A DNA stretch of 64,000 nt, from contig CAKMRJ010000001.1 in the NCBI GenBank assembly GCA_928212115.1, positions 368,641,599 through 368,705,598 of the forward strand, given 5' to 3'. The notes beneath the pieces are model-generated. The model was not told where the DNA came from, ran no database searches, and saw nothing but the letters and a program-made list of their open reading frames with translations. Each line of letters begins with the position of its first letter. Within the stretch, counting starts at the first letter, position 1. This document shows, piece by piece, positions 11,201 through 22,194 of the stretch. The position numbers and the translations under genes are program-made. Source of the DNA: Lactuca virosa (taxonomy: Eukaryota > Streptophyta > Magnoliopsida > Asterales > Asteraceae).

Positions 11201-11250
11201 GATTCTTAAAACATCAACATGTGACCCAGTCACATCATGTAACAAGAATC
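11201..11250 (-). repeat. Bulged hairpin in element D
   Basis: GATTCTT/AAGAATC forms an outer stem. ATGTGAC/GTCACAT around CCA forms an inner stem (11219-11235). Confidence 0.7.
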
Positions 11251-11286
11251 TCAGAATAGAAACTTAACAGAGTTAGATAGTGGACT

Positions 11287-11912
11287 TTACCTGAAGTAGA
11301 GTCAATCTTCTTGACTTGATCAACCTTATGATCTTTCAGGTAAATAGGCTGCTTCGCAATCAATGCCCCTTCCTTTGGAAAGAGAAACATATGGACTCTT
11401 TGGGAATGGTACATGGGACTATCGCAGACTTAGCCTTTCTCTTTACCATTTGGTCAACCTAGTTGACTATGGTCAATCCCTTTCCTTGGGAAGAGAAGGC
11501 TTTTGTAGATATCCAATGTTACCATTGTCAATGTCTATGGTAGTTTGGGAAGTTGATCTACTAATCAAATTTGCTCTCCCAGTGCTCCAAATTATTGTTG
11601 ATTCAGCAGCACCAAGCAAATAGATAAGATCATTAAGGGTCATGTCATAGTCTGTTTCATAGTAGTCCCAAAGGAATTCACTATGTGACTTAGAAAGTGA
11701 TTGAACCACCAACTTTCTCAAGAGTTTGACACCCAACAATCCCGGCTTGTCAATATGTGACTTCATCTCCAAGATGCGATCACACATAGACCTTGCTTGC
11801 CAATAGGGCTTGAGTGACCTTGAACTTGTGGGTTAGGGAGAATAATTGGAGGAGGTGGAGGAAGTGAAGTTCCAAGAGATTTGGGAGGATCATAGATGTC
11901 TGAACCAGACAT
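11287..11912 (-). pseudogene. Copia-type gag remnant of element D
   Basis: The likely start is the ATG at 11912 (MSGSDIYDPPKS, then a proline run PPPPP). After a frame change near 11787, a 104-residue open stretch carries features of the copia Gag (UBN2-type) family: LEMKSHIDK, LGVKLLRKLVVQSL, DYDMTLNDLIYLLGAAES. Further downstream, a ruined CCHC knuckle (CF..Q.KGH) is visible near 11350. Stops and frame changes make it non-functional. It lies 1.8 kb from the primer-binding site, an unusually long leader. Confidence 0.6.
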
Positions 11913-11997
11913 CTTTTTGGGAGATATTCAAGATAGTTGATCTAAAGTCCTTAATATAACACCCAATATGAAATATTAAGGCTAGGACCCAGCAAAC

Positions 11998-12044
11998 TAT
12001 TTTATAACTTGGAAGAGGGATGCCGTAATCCAAGCTATAAAATA
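11998..12044 (-). repeat. Class A hairpin 3
   Basis: Arms 11998-12012 (TATTTTATAACTTGG) and 12030-12044 pair at 14 of 15 positions; the exception is a transition. The loop contains GAGGGATGCCGTAAT. Confidence 0.8.
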
Positions 12045-12194
12045 TTTGAAGGTAGGTGAATGACGATTCACCAATTTCCACCAAGATAAACGAAATGTAT
12101 TATTAGGTTTTTAATTGGTTTTGAAACTCCTAGATTCTTTTGAGATTCATTGAACTTTTCAAAGGCATGTTTCAATCTCGAGTGTGCCCTTCAG

Positions 12195-12227
12195 GTTTTG
12201 TGACTGGGATGCCGAGGATCACAAAAC
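12195..12227 (-). repeat. Class A hairpin 4, degenerate loop
   Basis: A 9-bp perfect stem, GTTTTGTGA/TCACAAAAC, encloses CTGGGATGCCGAGGA. The GGGATGCCG core matches the other class A loops. Confidence 0.7.
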
Positions 12228-12263
12228 AAGGTGTGAATAACCATGCAAATATACTTGGTACCC

Positions 12264-12333
12264 TTAATATTTACCCCTCAATCGATGTGCCGGTTAACCA
12301 CACACGCTCCACCGATACTATGATAAACATTAA
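12264..12333 (-). repeat. Class B hairpin 2
   Basis: Outer arms TTAATATTTACC/GATAAACATTAA and inner arms ATCGATG/CACCGAT pair with only transition differences. The loop is TGCCGGTTAACCAC followed by ACACGCTC. Confidence 0.8.
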
Positions 12334-12339
12334 GTTACC

Positions 12340-12419
12340 CTTTGCCTACCTTGTTAAATCAAGCTAGTGTGCCGGTTAACCACACACGCTCGACTAACTG
12401 ACTTAAGCAAAGTGCAAAG
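12340..12419 (-). repeat. Class B hairpin 3
   Basis: Arms 12340-12369 and 12391-12419 pair in blocks (CTTTGC/GCAAAG, TTG.TTAA, CTAGT/ACTAA) around the same TGCCGGTTAACCAC loop. Confidence 0.7.
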
Positions 12420-12826
12420 TGTAATTTCATGGGTTAGCACCAAATTCACATTTTCCTAAGTAACTAAGATTGGGTATTATTAAGAGTTTAGTTACTTAGT
12501 ATTATCATTTAATTTTTAATGAAGGGAGAATTATAGTCCTTGTCCTACCCCGCTCGGCTAACGACCCTCCACCGGTCAAGGAAGCGGTGGGTGAGAGTGG
12601 ACACCCATTAAACTGCCATTTTATAGGCAGTAACCTTATACCCCCCCTTATAGACCGGCTTCGTGAATGAGGCCTACTAATGGTAAGACGACTTTACTCT
12701 TATACTATATATAAATATTATTAACTTATAATATTATAAAGTATAAGGGTTGAATTTTAACTTTTAAAATTCTAAGGGCTTAACTTGGAATTAAAGTATT
12801 CATAAGTGAAAACTGTACAAATTCCA

Positions 12827-13309
12827 AAACTTGAGGGCAAGTTTCTGAAACTATTCAAACCTTTTCATTTCATAACTTATGACTTTAATGGTTCATTAAA
12901 ATGAAGACTCTTCATTTTTTATGTAACCTCTTATTCTTTAATAACACTTTTAAAGAAGTGACTCTTAAACATCTATAACTTGAGGACAAGTTATGGAGTC
13001 ATAATACTATTTAATGAAAAAGACTCTTCATTTTTTTATGTAACCTATGGCACTTTTTATGAGTTTTAAGATTCATAAATGTGACCTTTTATGTAACTTG
13101 AGGACAAGTTACAAAAACACATTTTATGAACTACCTCTAGATTAATTAGGATTGAAAACAAATAAAACACAATTTTTTTTTCATTAATCTAAACTAAGTC
13201 ATAAATCAAGGAAACATAAACAGTTTTGGTAATCCATAACTTATGGAGTTAAATGTTTGTTTTATGATGAAACTTTTCATGTTCCATAACTTAAGAATAA
13301 GTTATGGAA
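12827..13309 (-). repeat. Short AACTTG-agga-CAAGTT hairpin series
   Basis: Four hairpins have tetraloops: 12827-12844 (loop AGGG), 12975-12994 (loop AGGA, 8-bp stem), 13092-13112 (loop AGGA, 9-bp stem) and 13282-13309 (loop AGAA, 12-bp perfect stem TTCCATAACTTA). They lie in the leader of element D between primer-binding site and gag. Confidence 0.75.
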
Positions 13310-13710
13310 TTCTTTAAAACATTAACACCAAATTTTGTAACTCCATAAAAACTTTGAATCAATTTTTTTTTAAAACCTTTTCATATCCATAACTTATGCA
13401 GGTTTCAAAACACTTAAGATCACAACTTAAAAAAAAACTTTTGAGCTCCAAAATTTTATGACAAAATTTGTAACTCCTTAAAACATTTAGATCAAACTTT
13501 TAAAACTAATAAAATAATCATATCATTTTATCTTTTACTAAATTTGACCTAATTCAACTCATATATCAAATGATTCAAATTTTACAAATAATTAGTTTTT
13601 CACAAAACAAGTAATTATCTTAAAATTTGACAAACTTCATGTTTTTTTTTCTTTTTTTTTTTCAACTTTGAAAATCAAACATTTGCATGAATATAACAGA
13701 AAAGAACCCA

Positions 13711-13724
13711 TGGCTCTGATACCA
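13711..13724 (-). other. Primer-binding site of copia element D
   Basis: The minus strand reads TGGTATCAGAGCCA, one base from the LTR boundary. It is complementary to initiator-Met tRNA. Confidence 0.85.
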
Positions 13725-13725
13725 C

Positions 13726-14223
13726 TGTTGGGTTTTGAGCATTCTAACACTCCTAAGTGTACATGCAACCCTAAATACCTTGGATCTATGTTTCTCTATT
13801 ATACATGCAAATATGAATATTCCAAGGTATTACCCTATCTAGCATACAATCCTTGTTACTTGGGTAATATAACAAGTTAGAATACATACCTTTTAATGAA
13901 GCTTGAAGTCTTGAACTTTAAGAGCTTAGCCCCAATAGTGTGGAAGCCTCAAGTGGAATCACAAATCACCAAAACACCTTGGAAGACTTTAGAGAATATG
14001 GATACTTGGCTCACACTTATGAAATCGGTTATTGCCCTCTTTAGTGTATCCACACTAGCCACTAGCATAATTTCATGAACCATAAGACCCTTTATATAGT
14101 GTGGAGGATTAGGGTTAAACCCTAATACCCATGACCTTTCATTTCCTAGGATCCATGGGTTAAAGCTCCATGGACTATCCATGAAGACTTAGCCCAACCT
14201 AAATGAACTTGGCCCACTATATT

Positions 14224-14260
<37 letters not shown>

Positions 14261-14534
14261 ATATATATATAGATATATATATCTAAGGTCCATATTTAAT
14301 AGTTCCTTTTGATCACTTAATTAATTAAATTAATTCTTGATCAATACTAATTAAATAATATGATTATATATTAATATATTAGAACTTATAATATATTAAT
14401 ATAAATCATAAATATACTATTCTCAAAAGACTATCCATATAAATTGTGTCGGTGAAGTGCAACCCAAATGGACCATGCCGGGTCGGGTCAAGTACATACC
14501 AAATATAATTATGGACTTAGACATTAATCCAACA
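13726..14534 (-). repeat. 5' LTR of copia element D
   Basis: An 809-bp LTR with TGTTGG...CCAACA ends, typical of Ty1/copia. It contains a long TA-rich tract at about 14222-14280. The five bases outside it are GTTAT (14535-14539). Confidence 0.8.
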
Positions 14535-15883
14535 GTTATATAAGTTTGATTGAAAGGACTTAGGATTGATAGCTCACCTTACTTCATGTTCCTTGTTTGG
14601 TTGTGGACTTAGGTTATTCCGGTTATTTGTCCGAAGGTCGTTTGAATCCTAGTTATATATTATGTATATGTATATAGATATAAAGGTTCCTTCTTTCATT
14701 CAGTTCAATACCTTTGGGTAGCAAAGGTATACACACATGTTCATACATTCAAAGAACATTACTAGTAAGCTATAATAGGTATAGTTTAGGGAGATACTAA
14801 TACTATTACTAGAATAATGAAACATACAATGAGTCGATTCATACATGAGTCAATAACATACAAACAATAGAATACTATGATGAGAAACAAACAATAGAAT
14901 ACTATGATGAGAAACAAACAATACCATACAGAGAGAACATACATACATGCTAGACAGGAGAACACACAATACAGCTAACACATACATATACTAGAACATT
15001 AATACAGTTATGTGAGCCACGTAACGGGGCATGGAACTACCTGCCATGACCGTTTTGTATCCAGAATCTCCTTAAGTGGGGAGCGTATGAGTTTGTGTAT
15101 AGATCTATACTGGATTGACTATCCTACACCTTGTTGCTCGCTACAGTGGGACTTGCAAGTCTACGGGTGCCAAACGTCATTTCTTACGACGTCTTACATC
15201 ATTGTTTTTCTATAGTCGGGGTAGCAGGATACAGGCCGATCACATGGTACTTTAAATAACAATTGGTTTAAAGTAGTTAGTACAACAGTAGTTACTTAAT
15301 ACAACACTACAGTACTATCTCATTTTCCCATTACATTTACTTTGTGATCTTCACACAATAAACAATAATGTAAAAACTATATTTTTGGTTAATGATAGTT
15401 AGATTTGGGAAAATACACACACTTACAAGAGACACACACAGATACTAGATGCCTTGGTAGAAGGCTACTTTTAGTAGGAAACATAGGGTTTTCTAGGAGA
15501 GTTCAAACAATTACAAACATTTACAAACTGATACAATTACATACTTACAAACACTTTCATACAAATACAGACACTAATATACTTATGATCTCACCAGCTT
15601 TAAAGCTGATAAACTCTTTCAAAATAACTTGTATTCTCAGGTCACCAGTAGACAGGTACCGGAGCCAGGTTGTGAGAAGATGGAGCTCGTTCAAGACTCA
15701 TCTTTTATTTTGATTCATATTTTTGGTGTCTATATAACTTGACAGAACACACTTGTATTAAATTATATTATTAATGCAATGGATGATGTTGTTGCTTGTT
15801 TACTACTTTGCATTATTGTGATACTGTACATGACGTCCTCCACCCCTGAACGTTTCCGCCGTTCTTGGTTTTGGGGTGTGACA
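14535..15883 (+). repeat. 5' LTR of chromovirus C, left half missing
   Basis: It is collinear with 23694-25073 of the 3' LTR and ends GGGGTGTGACA. The first about 1.5 kb was removed with the left part of copia D. It contains two copies of a 26-bp unit at about 14862-14923, where the 3' LTR has three (24030-24108). Confidence 0.85.
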
Positions 15884-15886
15884 GAT

Positions 15887-15898
15887 TGGTATCAGAGC
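15887..15898 (+). other. Primer-binding site of chromovirus C
   Basis: TGGTATCAGAGC begins three bases after the LTR end TGTGACA. It matches the initiator-Met tRNA complement. Confidence 0.9.
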
Positions 15899-16367
15899 AT
15901 TGTTTATAGTGAATCGAGTGTATCAACCCATAAAAGATATACGAACTATAAACACAGCGGGATTAAAATACTCTGATAAAGAGTTTATACTTTTAAATAA
16001 TAAAATATTTAACTAAGTATACATACCTGCATTCATACTAAAATCAGTGTCACTAGGACAGAACCAAAGTATTACGATTGTTGGACAGTACAAGTAGACT
16101 TAGAGGCATATAGTCAAAACTGGGAAGATATAGCCTGATCAACTATATTATCCGAGGATTGACTAGCATGTGCCTAAGTGTGGTTGTGAGGTTGCAACAA
16201 GTCTAAAAACTTACCAACACGACTACAATGAGAACAGTAGAACAGAACATAAACTTAAAATACTATAGGAGTATTTTGTGCTACAATAATTACTTATCTG
16301 AGAACTAAAGGTCTTTATTAGTATGTCAATAGTTGTTGAGTGGATACACTAAGGTTATATGTGCTAG

Positions 16368-16480
16368 GATGTCATAGACTTAGAATCTGTGATCCTTGCT
16401 TTACTTCCTGTTCCTTGTTTGGTTGTGGGCTTAGAGTTAGGGTCACTTATTCGAAGGTCTATCCTGTCTGGGTTACATAT
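16368..16480 (+). repeat. Leader copy of a reiterated ~110-bp module
   Basis: The core is TTTACTTCCTGTTCCTTG followed by TTTGGTTGTGGGCTTAG, then a CTTATTCGAAGGTC segment. Related copies lie in both C LTRs (14551-14660 and 23708-23815), in the leader of element E (28845-28955) and inside its pol remnant (31580-31700). Confidence 0.75.
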
Positions 16481-16592
16481 AACTAGTATGCACTAAACAA
16501 GTATTGAAGCAACTGATAAAGATCATCTTATAATTATCTAATTAGATCGTCTACTTAGTTATATCTTACACCTCTTTTCCCGTGTAGATTTA

Positions 16593-17216
16593 ATGGTTGC
16601 ATTCCATCTTCCCGGAGACCCGTACTTCCCCAACCACGACAATGCTGGATGGCTTGGAGAAGAGCCAGAAGATGATCACCTAATCCCCTTGGATGATCAC
16701 AAAGCTGAAGGTTTTTCTGATAGTTCTGACTCAGAGCTAGAAGTCAACAACCTACCCCCAGCTGTTCAAAACCCAAACCATCGTCCCGCATTTCAAGGAC
16801 CCATACCTCTGTGGGCCACAAACTTGAATAGATGGAGTCAGGAACAGGGACAACCTATGACCTATAATGGAGACAGAAGCTTCTACAACCTCACCGAGGG
16901 AGGTTCAGCTGACAGGGTCCTACCCATCATGGTTCGTAGGATTTCTCGGAACGCAGTACAAGGTCGAGAAACTATCGACCGAGTCGTGGAGATTGACGCC
17001 AACTCTGGCGTTAACACAGTCCGCATTCGCCAGCTAGAGTCTGCTCAAGAAAGGACTCAGGTCCGAAATGCAGTTCTACAGAGGGAACTTGCTGAAACCC
17101 AAGCTGAAGTCAGGGAACTTCGAGCTCAGCAAGTAAGATCCGATAGGCGCGTGAGGGACATAGAACGTCTTCTGTCGGAGTCAAGAACTCACTCTAGTAG
17201 TTCTCGTCGCCGATAG
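16593..17216 (+). CDS. Extra ORF (207 aa) upstream of gag in chromovirus C
   Basis: I do not recognise a function. The frame is intact over 207 codons, unlike the gag-pol downstream. The N-terminal third is acidic with a DSSDSELE stretch and prolines. The C-terminal part, residues about 125-195, is rich in L, E, Q and R with heptad-like spacing (RQLESAQERTQ, LQRELAETQAEVRELRAQQ), predicting a coiled coil, and it ends in a serine/arginine tail (SSSSRRR). It starts about 700 bp after the primer-binding site and ends about 380 bp before gag. It could be an element-encoded accessory protein. It could also be a chance survivor. No domain of Gag or Pol is visible in it. Confidence 0.65.
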   Translation: MVAFHLPGDPYFPNHDNAGWLGEEPEDDHLIPLDDHKAEGFSDSSDSELEVNNLPPAVQNPNHRPAFQGPIPLWATNLNRWSQEQGQPMTYNGDRSFYNLTEGGSADRVLPIMVRRISRNAVQGRETIDRVVEIDANSGVNTVRIRQLESAQERTQVRNAVLQRELAETQAEVRELRAQQVRSDRRVRDIERLLSESRTHSSSSRRR

Positions 17217-17600
17217 AGTCTCATCGACTTCTCTTTTGGATATAACCTAGTTTGTGTAAAAACTCTAGTCTAATTTCCTATCTTTGTAAATCTTAGACCT
17301 GTTAGGTCTTGATTAGGTCATAGTTCTGTCAAAATTTTCCCATCTTGGTTGATGTAAGGCCTACTTCTAGGCCATTTTTCCCGAACTTGTTACATCTGTA
17401 ATTCCAGTATTATTGACAGATATCTAATCTTATGGAAATCAATATCCAATTGCTATCAACTGCTAGTACTAGATCATCCTTCAATCGTGCTATTCAATTG
17501 TGCTGTTGGGCTATGGAGAGTTAGTCCATGAGTCATTCTCATCAATTTCCCTGTTAAATTCTTATCAATATCTTCATCTTTGTAAACTTATAGTTGAAAG

Positions 17601-18780
17601 ATGCCTCTTCGTAAATAAACAAGACGCGATCCTCCCGCACCAACACCACCTGCTCCTCAAATCGATACGGCATCATTAAATGCTGCTGTAGCTGGGACTG
17701 TGGCTACAGCCATGGCTCAATATCATTCGTCTGGGTCCATTGGAGGAGGAACCCCTATTCAATCTACTCTTGGTGAAGCTCCAGTGCGCTTGAGAGAGTG
17801 CTCCTATAACTTCGGACTTCAAACTGCCAAGCCAAGGACTTGGGAGTTATTGCCTCTCACAGGTTCGACAAGACGAGACGACCAATGGTTCGAGAGACCG
17901 AATCGGTTTTTGAAATCTGCTCCTGTCCAGAGGGGAGCAAGGTCAAGTTCACCGCTTGCACCTTTGAAGACAAAGCCCTGACATGGTGGAATAGCCATGT
18001 CAAGTCACTATCCCTAATAGTGGCTAATGCTATGGGCTGGGAAACTATGAAAGACCTCATGATTGAGGAGTACTGCCCGAGGGGCGAAATCCAAAAGCTA
18101 GAGGAGGAACTGTGAAGCCTAACCATGAAGGGCTCCGACATAGTCTCTTATACCGCCAGGTTCTGTGAACTGGTGGCCCTCTGTCCCAACATGGTTCACA
18201 CAGAGGGAAGGAAGATCGAAAGGTACATATGGGGGCTGGTGCCTCCATTCCAGGGCAATGTTTTGGCTTCAAACCCCACTACATTTGATAGTGCCAAGCG
18301 ATTGGCACAGCGGCTTATAGACCATGGGGTTCGTACCCCGGCCACAACAACAAACCTGGCCATCTCAGAAACCGCCAGAACCGCTGATTCCAAGCGAAAG
18401 TTCTGGGATGACAAGAAGAAGAAGAAGACTGCCAAAAAGCAGCAAGTCGTGGCAGTTTATGCTGCGTTAGCACCTGCCATTGCTGCTGTTCCAGTAAAGC
18501 AGTACGCTGGAAGTTTGCCCAAGTGCAACAAGTGCAACTTCCACCACACAGGAGCCTGCCGGGAAATGTAGTGTTTGAACTGCAACAGGAAGGGGCACAC
18601 TGCCCGTTTCTGCAAAGCTCCGGCAAGGCCAATCAACCAAGTCCCCGGCGCAGGAGTGGGCCAAACTTGCTACGGTTGTGGCGAGGTGGGCCACTACAAA
18701 AGGAACTGCCCGAAGGCAGGGAATGCAGGTGGAGTGGCAAGAGTTCTGGCCATAGGCCACGAGGAAGCGGTTGCCGACCC
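17601..18780 (+). pseudogene. Gag of chromovirus C
   Basis: The likely start is the ATG at 17601 (MPLRK), followed at once by a stop at 17616. The capsid-type domain is visible in pieces: SCPEGSKVKFTACTF, ALTWWNSH and YTARFCELVALCP, then a lysine-rich stretch and two CCHC-type segments (CLNCNRKGHTARFC and CYGCGEVGHYKRNC). Lesions include the early stop, a frame change between about 17840 and 17900, and in-frame stops at 18113 and 18569. Confidence 0.85.
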
Positions 18781-19400
18781 CACAGTGGTCACGGGTACGT
18801 TTCTCCTCGATAACTCATATGCATGCATTCTGTTTGATAGTGGAGCGGAGAGGAGTTTCGTGAACCAAAAATTTGCTCATTTACTTAAGCAAAAATCACG
18901 AGTACTTAAAGAACCGTTCACTGTAGAAATGGCTAATGGAAAGACGGAGAGCACTAGCAGTATATTCATAGGGTGTACCCTAACACTAGATAGCCATTCA
19001 TTTTCGATCGACCTCATGCCGGTCTAATTAAAAGTTTCGACGTCATTATCGGCATGGATTGGTTGAGTCTTCATCGTGCCGACATCATGTGTTATGAAAA
19101 GGTTGTTCGCCTTAATCTGCCGTCTGACGAAACTCTAGTAGTTTATGGCGACAAACCCGACACGAACCTTCGTATCATCTCGAGCATTCAAGCTCAGAAA
19201 TTCTTGCGAAAGGAATGTCGCGCATTCCTTGCTCATGTGGTCGATGTGAGCCAAGAAACGAAAGACATTCAGAACATTCCAGTAGTACGCGACTTTCCCG
19301 ACATCTTTCCAGAAGAACTCCCAGGATTACCTCCGCAACGTCAAGTCGAGTTCAGATCTAATCGACTTAGTTCCAGGGGCTACCCCCGTAGCCAAATCGC
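18781..19400 (+). pseudogene. Aspartic protease region of chromovirus C
   Basis: The retroviral-type active site is seen as LFDSGAERSFV around 18830. The FDVIIGMDWL segment typical of Ty3/gypsy proteases starts near 19040, in a different frame. The linker to reverse transcriptase (DFPDIFPEELPGLPP) follows. Frame changes occur near 19024 and 19360. Confidence 0.85.
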
Positions 19401-20230
19401 CCTATCGTCTAGCACCTGCAGAGATGCAAGAACTGTCCTGTCAACTTAACGAACTGCTCAGCAAGGGCTTTATAAGACCAAGCTTCTCACCCTGGGGAGC
19501 TCCAGTCTTGTTCGTCAAGAAGAAAGACGGATCGTTTCGTATGTGCATCGACTACAGGGAGCTCAACAAACTGACCGTCAAAAATCGTTATCCTTTGCCT
19601 CGTATTGACGATTTATTTGACCAACTTCAAGGGGCGAACTTCTTTTCAAAAATCGACTTAAGATCCGGATATCACCAACTACGAGTGCTAGGGGAGGATG
19701 TTCCGAAGACAACCTTCCGAACTCGTTATGGGCACTACGAATTCGTAGTGATGCCGTTCGGATTAAACAACGCGCCCGCAGTATTCATGGATTTAATGAT
19801 ATAGGGTGTGTCGTCCTTACTTGGATCAGTTCGTCATCGTCTTCATCGATGACATACTTATCTACTCTCGTAGTAAGGAGGAACATAGTCAACATCTTCG
19901 ACAGGTCTTAGAAACACTACGTTCGGAGAAGCTCTATGCGAAGTTCTCGAAATGCGAATTTTGGATCCGAAGAGTCGAATTCTTAGGGCACGTGGTTAGC
20001 GAAGAGGGAATACACGTGGACCCTTCCAAAATCAAAGCCATTGAGAGCTGGTCAGCACCGAAGACGCCTACAGAAATTCGTAATTTCTAGGCCTCGCTGG
20101 CTACTATCGCAGGTTCATTCAGAACTTCTCCCGCATTGCGAAACCTCTTACAACACTGACCCAGAAGGGCGTGGCCTTTGACTGGGAAGAGAAGCAGGAG
20201 AGAGCGTTCCAAACGCTCAAAAGAGCCTTG
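19401..20230 (+). pseudogene. Reverse transcriptase of chromovirus C
   Basis: Fingers and palm motifs are clear: GFIRPSFSPWGAPVLFVKKK, CIDYRELNKLT, FSKIDLRSGYHQ, VMPFGLNNAPA, and the catalytic YxDD-equivalent VFIDDILIYS with aspartates near 19848. The thumb contains FLGHVVSEEGI. Frame changes occur at about 19800 and 20087, so no continuous enzyme can be made. Confidence 0.9.
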
Positions 20231-20850
20231 TGCACCGCACCAATACTATCCCTCACCGAAGGGATAGAAGACTTCGTTGTCTATTGCGATGCGTCAAATC
20301 AAGGACTCGGATGTGTTCTGATGCAACAAGGTAAGGTCATCGCCTATGCCTCGAGACAGCTGAAGACACATGAGGTCAACTACACTACCCACGATCTTGA
20401 ACTAGGAGCAGTTGTGTTTGCTCTGAAGATCTGGAGACACTACCTGTACGGTACAAAAAGCACTATCTTTACAGACCACAAAAGCCTACAACATATATTC
20501 GACCAGAAGGAGCTCAACATGAGACAACGACGGTGGGTCGAGCTACTCAGTGATTACGAATGCGAAATTCGTTATCATCCGGGTAAAGCCAATGTAGTAG
20601 CTGACGCCCTAAGTCGGAAAGAATATTCTGGTCGTAGAGTCAAATCATTGACTATGACTATCCATTCAAACTTGTCCACACAAATTAAGGAGGCTCAGCT
20701 CGACGCTTTGAAACCTGAAAATGTGGCGGGTGAATCCCTGAGAGGGATGGATAAGAACTTGGGGGTTAAGGGTGGCGGAGCTTATTATCTCATGGATCGG
20801 ATCTGGACCCCGAAACACGGTGGTTTCAGAGACTTGGTCATGAACGAGGC
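20231..20850 (+). pseudogene. RNase H of chromovirus C
   Basis: This sits in an open stretch from 20171 to 20905. RNase H motifs are present: YCDASNQGLGCVLMQ, VNYTTHDLELGAVVFALK, FTDHKSLQHIF and ANVVADALSRK. It is the best-preserved part of pol. It continues into the integrase zinc-binding region, which is broken by a stop at 20903. Confidence 0.9.
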
Positions 20851-21880
20851 GCACAACACTCGTTATTCCGTCCACCCAGGTTCAGATAAGATGTATGGAT
20901 CTTAAAAAGCTATACTGGTGGCCTAACATGAAAGCAGAGATTGCTACCTTCGTAGTAAATGCCTTACTTGCGCCAAGGTCAAGGTCGAATACCAGAAACC
21001 CTCCGGGGCTACTACAACAGCCGGAGATACCGGAATGGAAGTGGGAGCGGATCACTATGGATTCATAACCAAGTTTCCAAGACAACGGGTGGACTTGATA
21101 CCATATGGGTCATCGTCGACAGATTGACCAAGTCCGCACACTTCCTGCCTATCAAGGAAACAGACAAGATGGAGAAGCTTACAAGAACTTACATTCGGGA
21201 GATTGTACGACTGCACGGTGTTCCCATATCCATTATCTCGGACAGAGATAGTAGGTTCACTTCGAGGTTCTGGCAGTCGCTACAAAGTTCCCTAGGAACT
21301 AGGCTGGACATGAGTACAGCCTACCATCCACAGACAGACGGACAAAGTGAGAGGACTATCCAAACCTTGGAAGATATGTTGCGAGCCTGTGTGATCGACT
21401 TTGGGAAAGCATGGGATACTCATTTACCCCTTGTCGAATTTTCCTACAACAACAGTTATCACACGAGCATAAAGGCTGCTCCATTCGAGGCCCTCTATGG
21501 CCGAAAGTGCAGATCCCCTATGTGCTGGGCTGAGGTGGGTGATACCCAGTTAGCTAAAGGACGAGTTCCTAAAAGCACTCTCACGGGTCCGAAGATCATT
21601 CGGGAAACGACAGAGAAGATCGTTCAGATTCGTGAACGATTGAAAGCCTCTAGAGACCGACAGAAAAGCTACGCTGATAAACGAAGGAGGAAACGTTGGA
21701 ATTCCAGGTGGGCGACCGTGTTCTATTGAAGGTCTCACCCTGGAAGGGCTTGATCCGCTTCGGAAAGCGGTGGAAAGCTAAATCCAAGGTACATAGGGCC
21801 TTTCGAGATTCTCGTAAGAATCGGCCCTGTAGCTTACAAACTTAACTTCCCGCGCGAACTCAGTAACGTACATTCTACTT
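20851..21880 (+). pseudogene. Integrase of chromovirus C
   Basis: The HHCC zinc-binding region begins with HNTRYSVHPGS and continues in another frame (KCLTCAKVK). The DDE catalytic core is visible as VIVDRLTKSAHFLPI, IISDRDSRFTS and TDGQSERTIQ. Several frame changes occur between 20890 and 21075 and again near 21690. Confidence 0.85.
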
Positions 21881-22128
21881 TCCACGTCTCGAACTTGAAA
21901 AAGTGTCTGTCCGACGAGACTCTTGTAATCCCACTCGACGAGATCGAGATCAACGAGAGCCTCAACTTCGTGGAAGAACCTGTAGAGATCATGGACCGGG
22001 AGGTCAAGCAAACGAAACAAAGCCGTATCCCGATAGTGAAGGTTCGCTGGAACGCCAAGCGAGGACCTGAATTCACTTGGGAGCGAGAGGATCAGATGAA
22101 ACTGAAATATCCTCGTCTTTTTACTTAG
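21881..22128 (+). pseudogene. Chromodomain and C-terminus of chromovirus C integrase
   Basis: The open stretch reads through VSNLKKCLSDE to a chromodomain-like end (IPIVKVRWNAKRGPEFTWE) and a stop at 22126-22128. In chromoviruses this domain directs integration to heterochromatin by histone-mark binding. The segment itself is intact but is cut off from the rest of pol. Confidence 0.8.
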
Positions 22129-22181
22129 TTATTTGTAACTACTTATTTGCTTAAACTCTAATTTCGGGACGAATTCCTTCT

Positions 22182-22194
22182 AGTAGGGGGATGA
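22182..22194 (+). other. Polypurine tract of chromovirus C
   Basis: AGTAGGGGGATGA lies immediately before TGTGACAACCC, the start of the 3' LTR. Confidence 0.8.

Larger units (their letters stand above)
8612..14534 (-). mobile_element. Ty1/copia element D, 3' end deleted
   Basis: The 5' LTR (13726-14534, TGTTGG...CCAACA) lies at the right, with a primer-binding site beside it at 13711-13724, so sense is the minus strand. The internal region runs left to about 8611, where it joins the gag-only LTR without any left LTR. A decayed gag is at 11287-11912. No pol domain could be recognised, although pol may have been lost with the deleted end. The rest is AT-rich DNA packed with hairpins. D inserted in the 5' LTR of chromovirus C: the bases after its LTR are GTTAT, and the matching unoccupied site in the other C LTR is near 23694. 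Confidence 0.75.

Noticed and set aside
12827..13309. Regular repeats as a CRISPR-like array
   Set aside because: Spacing is irregular, the units are hairpins inside a retrotransposon leader, and the sequence is plant nuclear DNA.
14222..14280. TA-rich tract as a promoter
   Set aside because: It is a microsatellite-like tract in a copia LTR. Similar TA tracts at 27511, 34746 and 61083 have no consistent relation to a gene start.
15887..15898. TGGTATCAGAGC strings as tRNA gene fragments
   Set aside because: Each lies directly next to an LTR boundary and is only 12-14 nt, so they are primer-binding sites.
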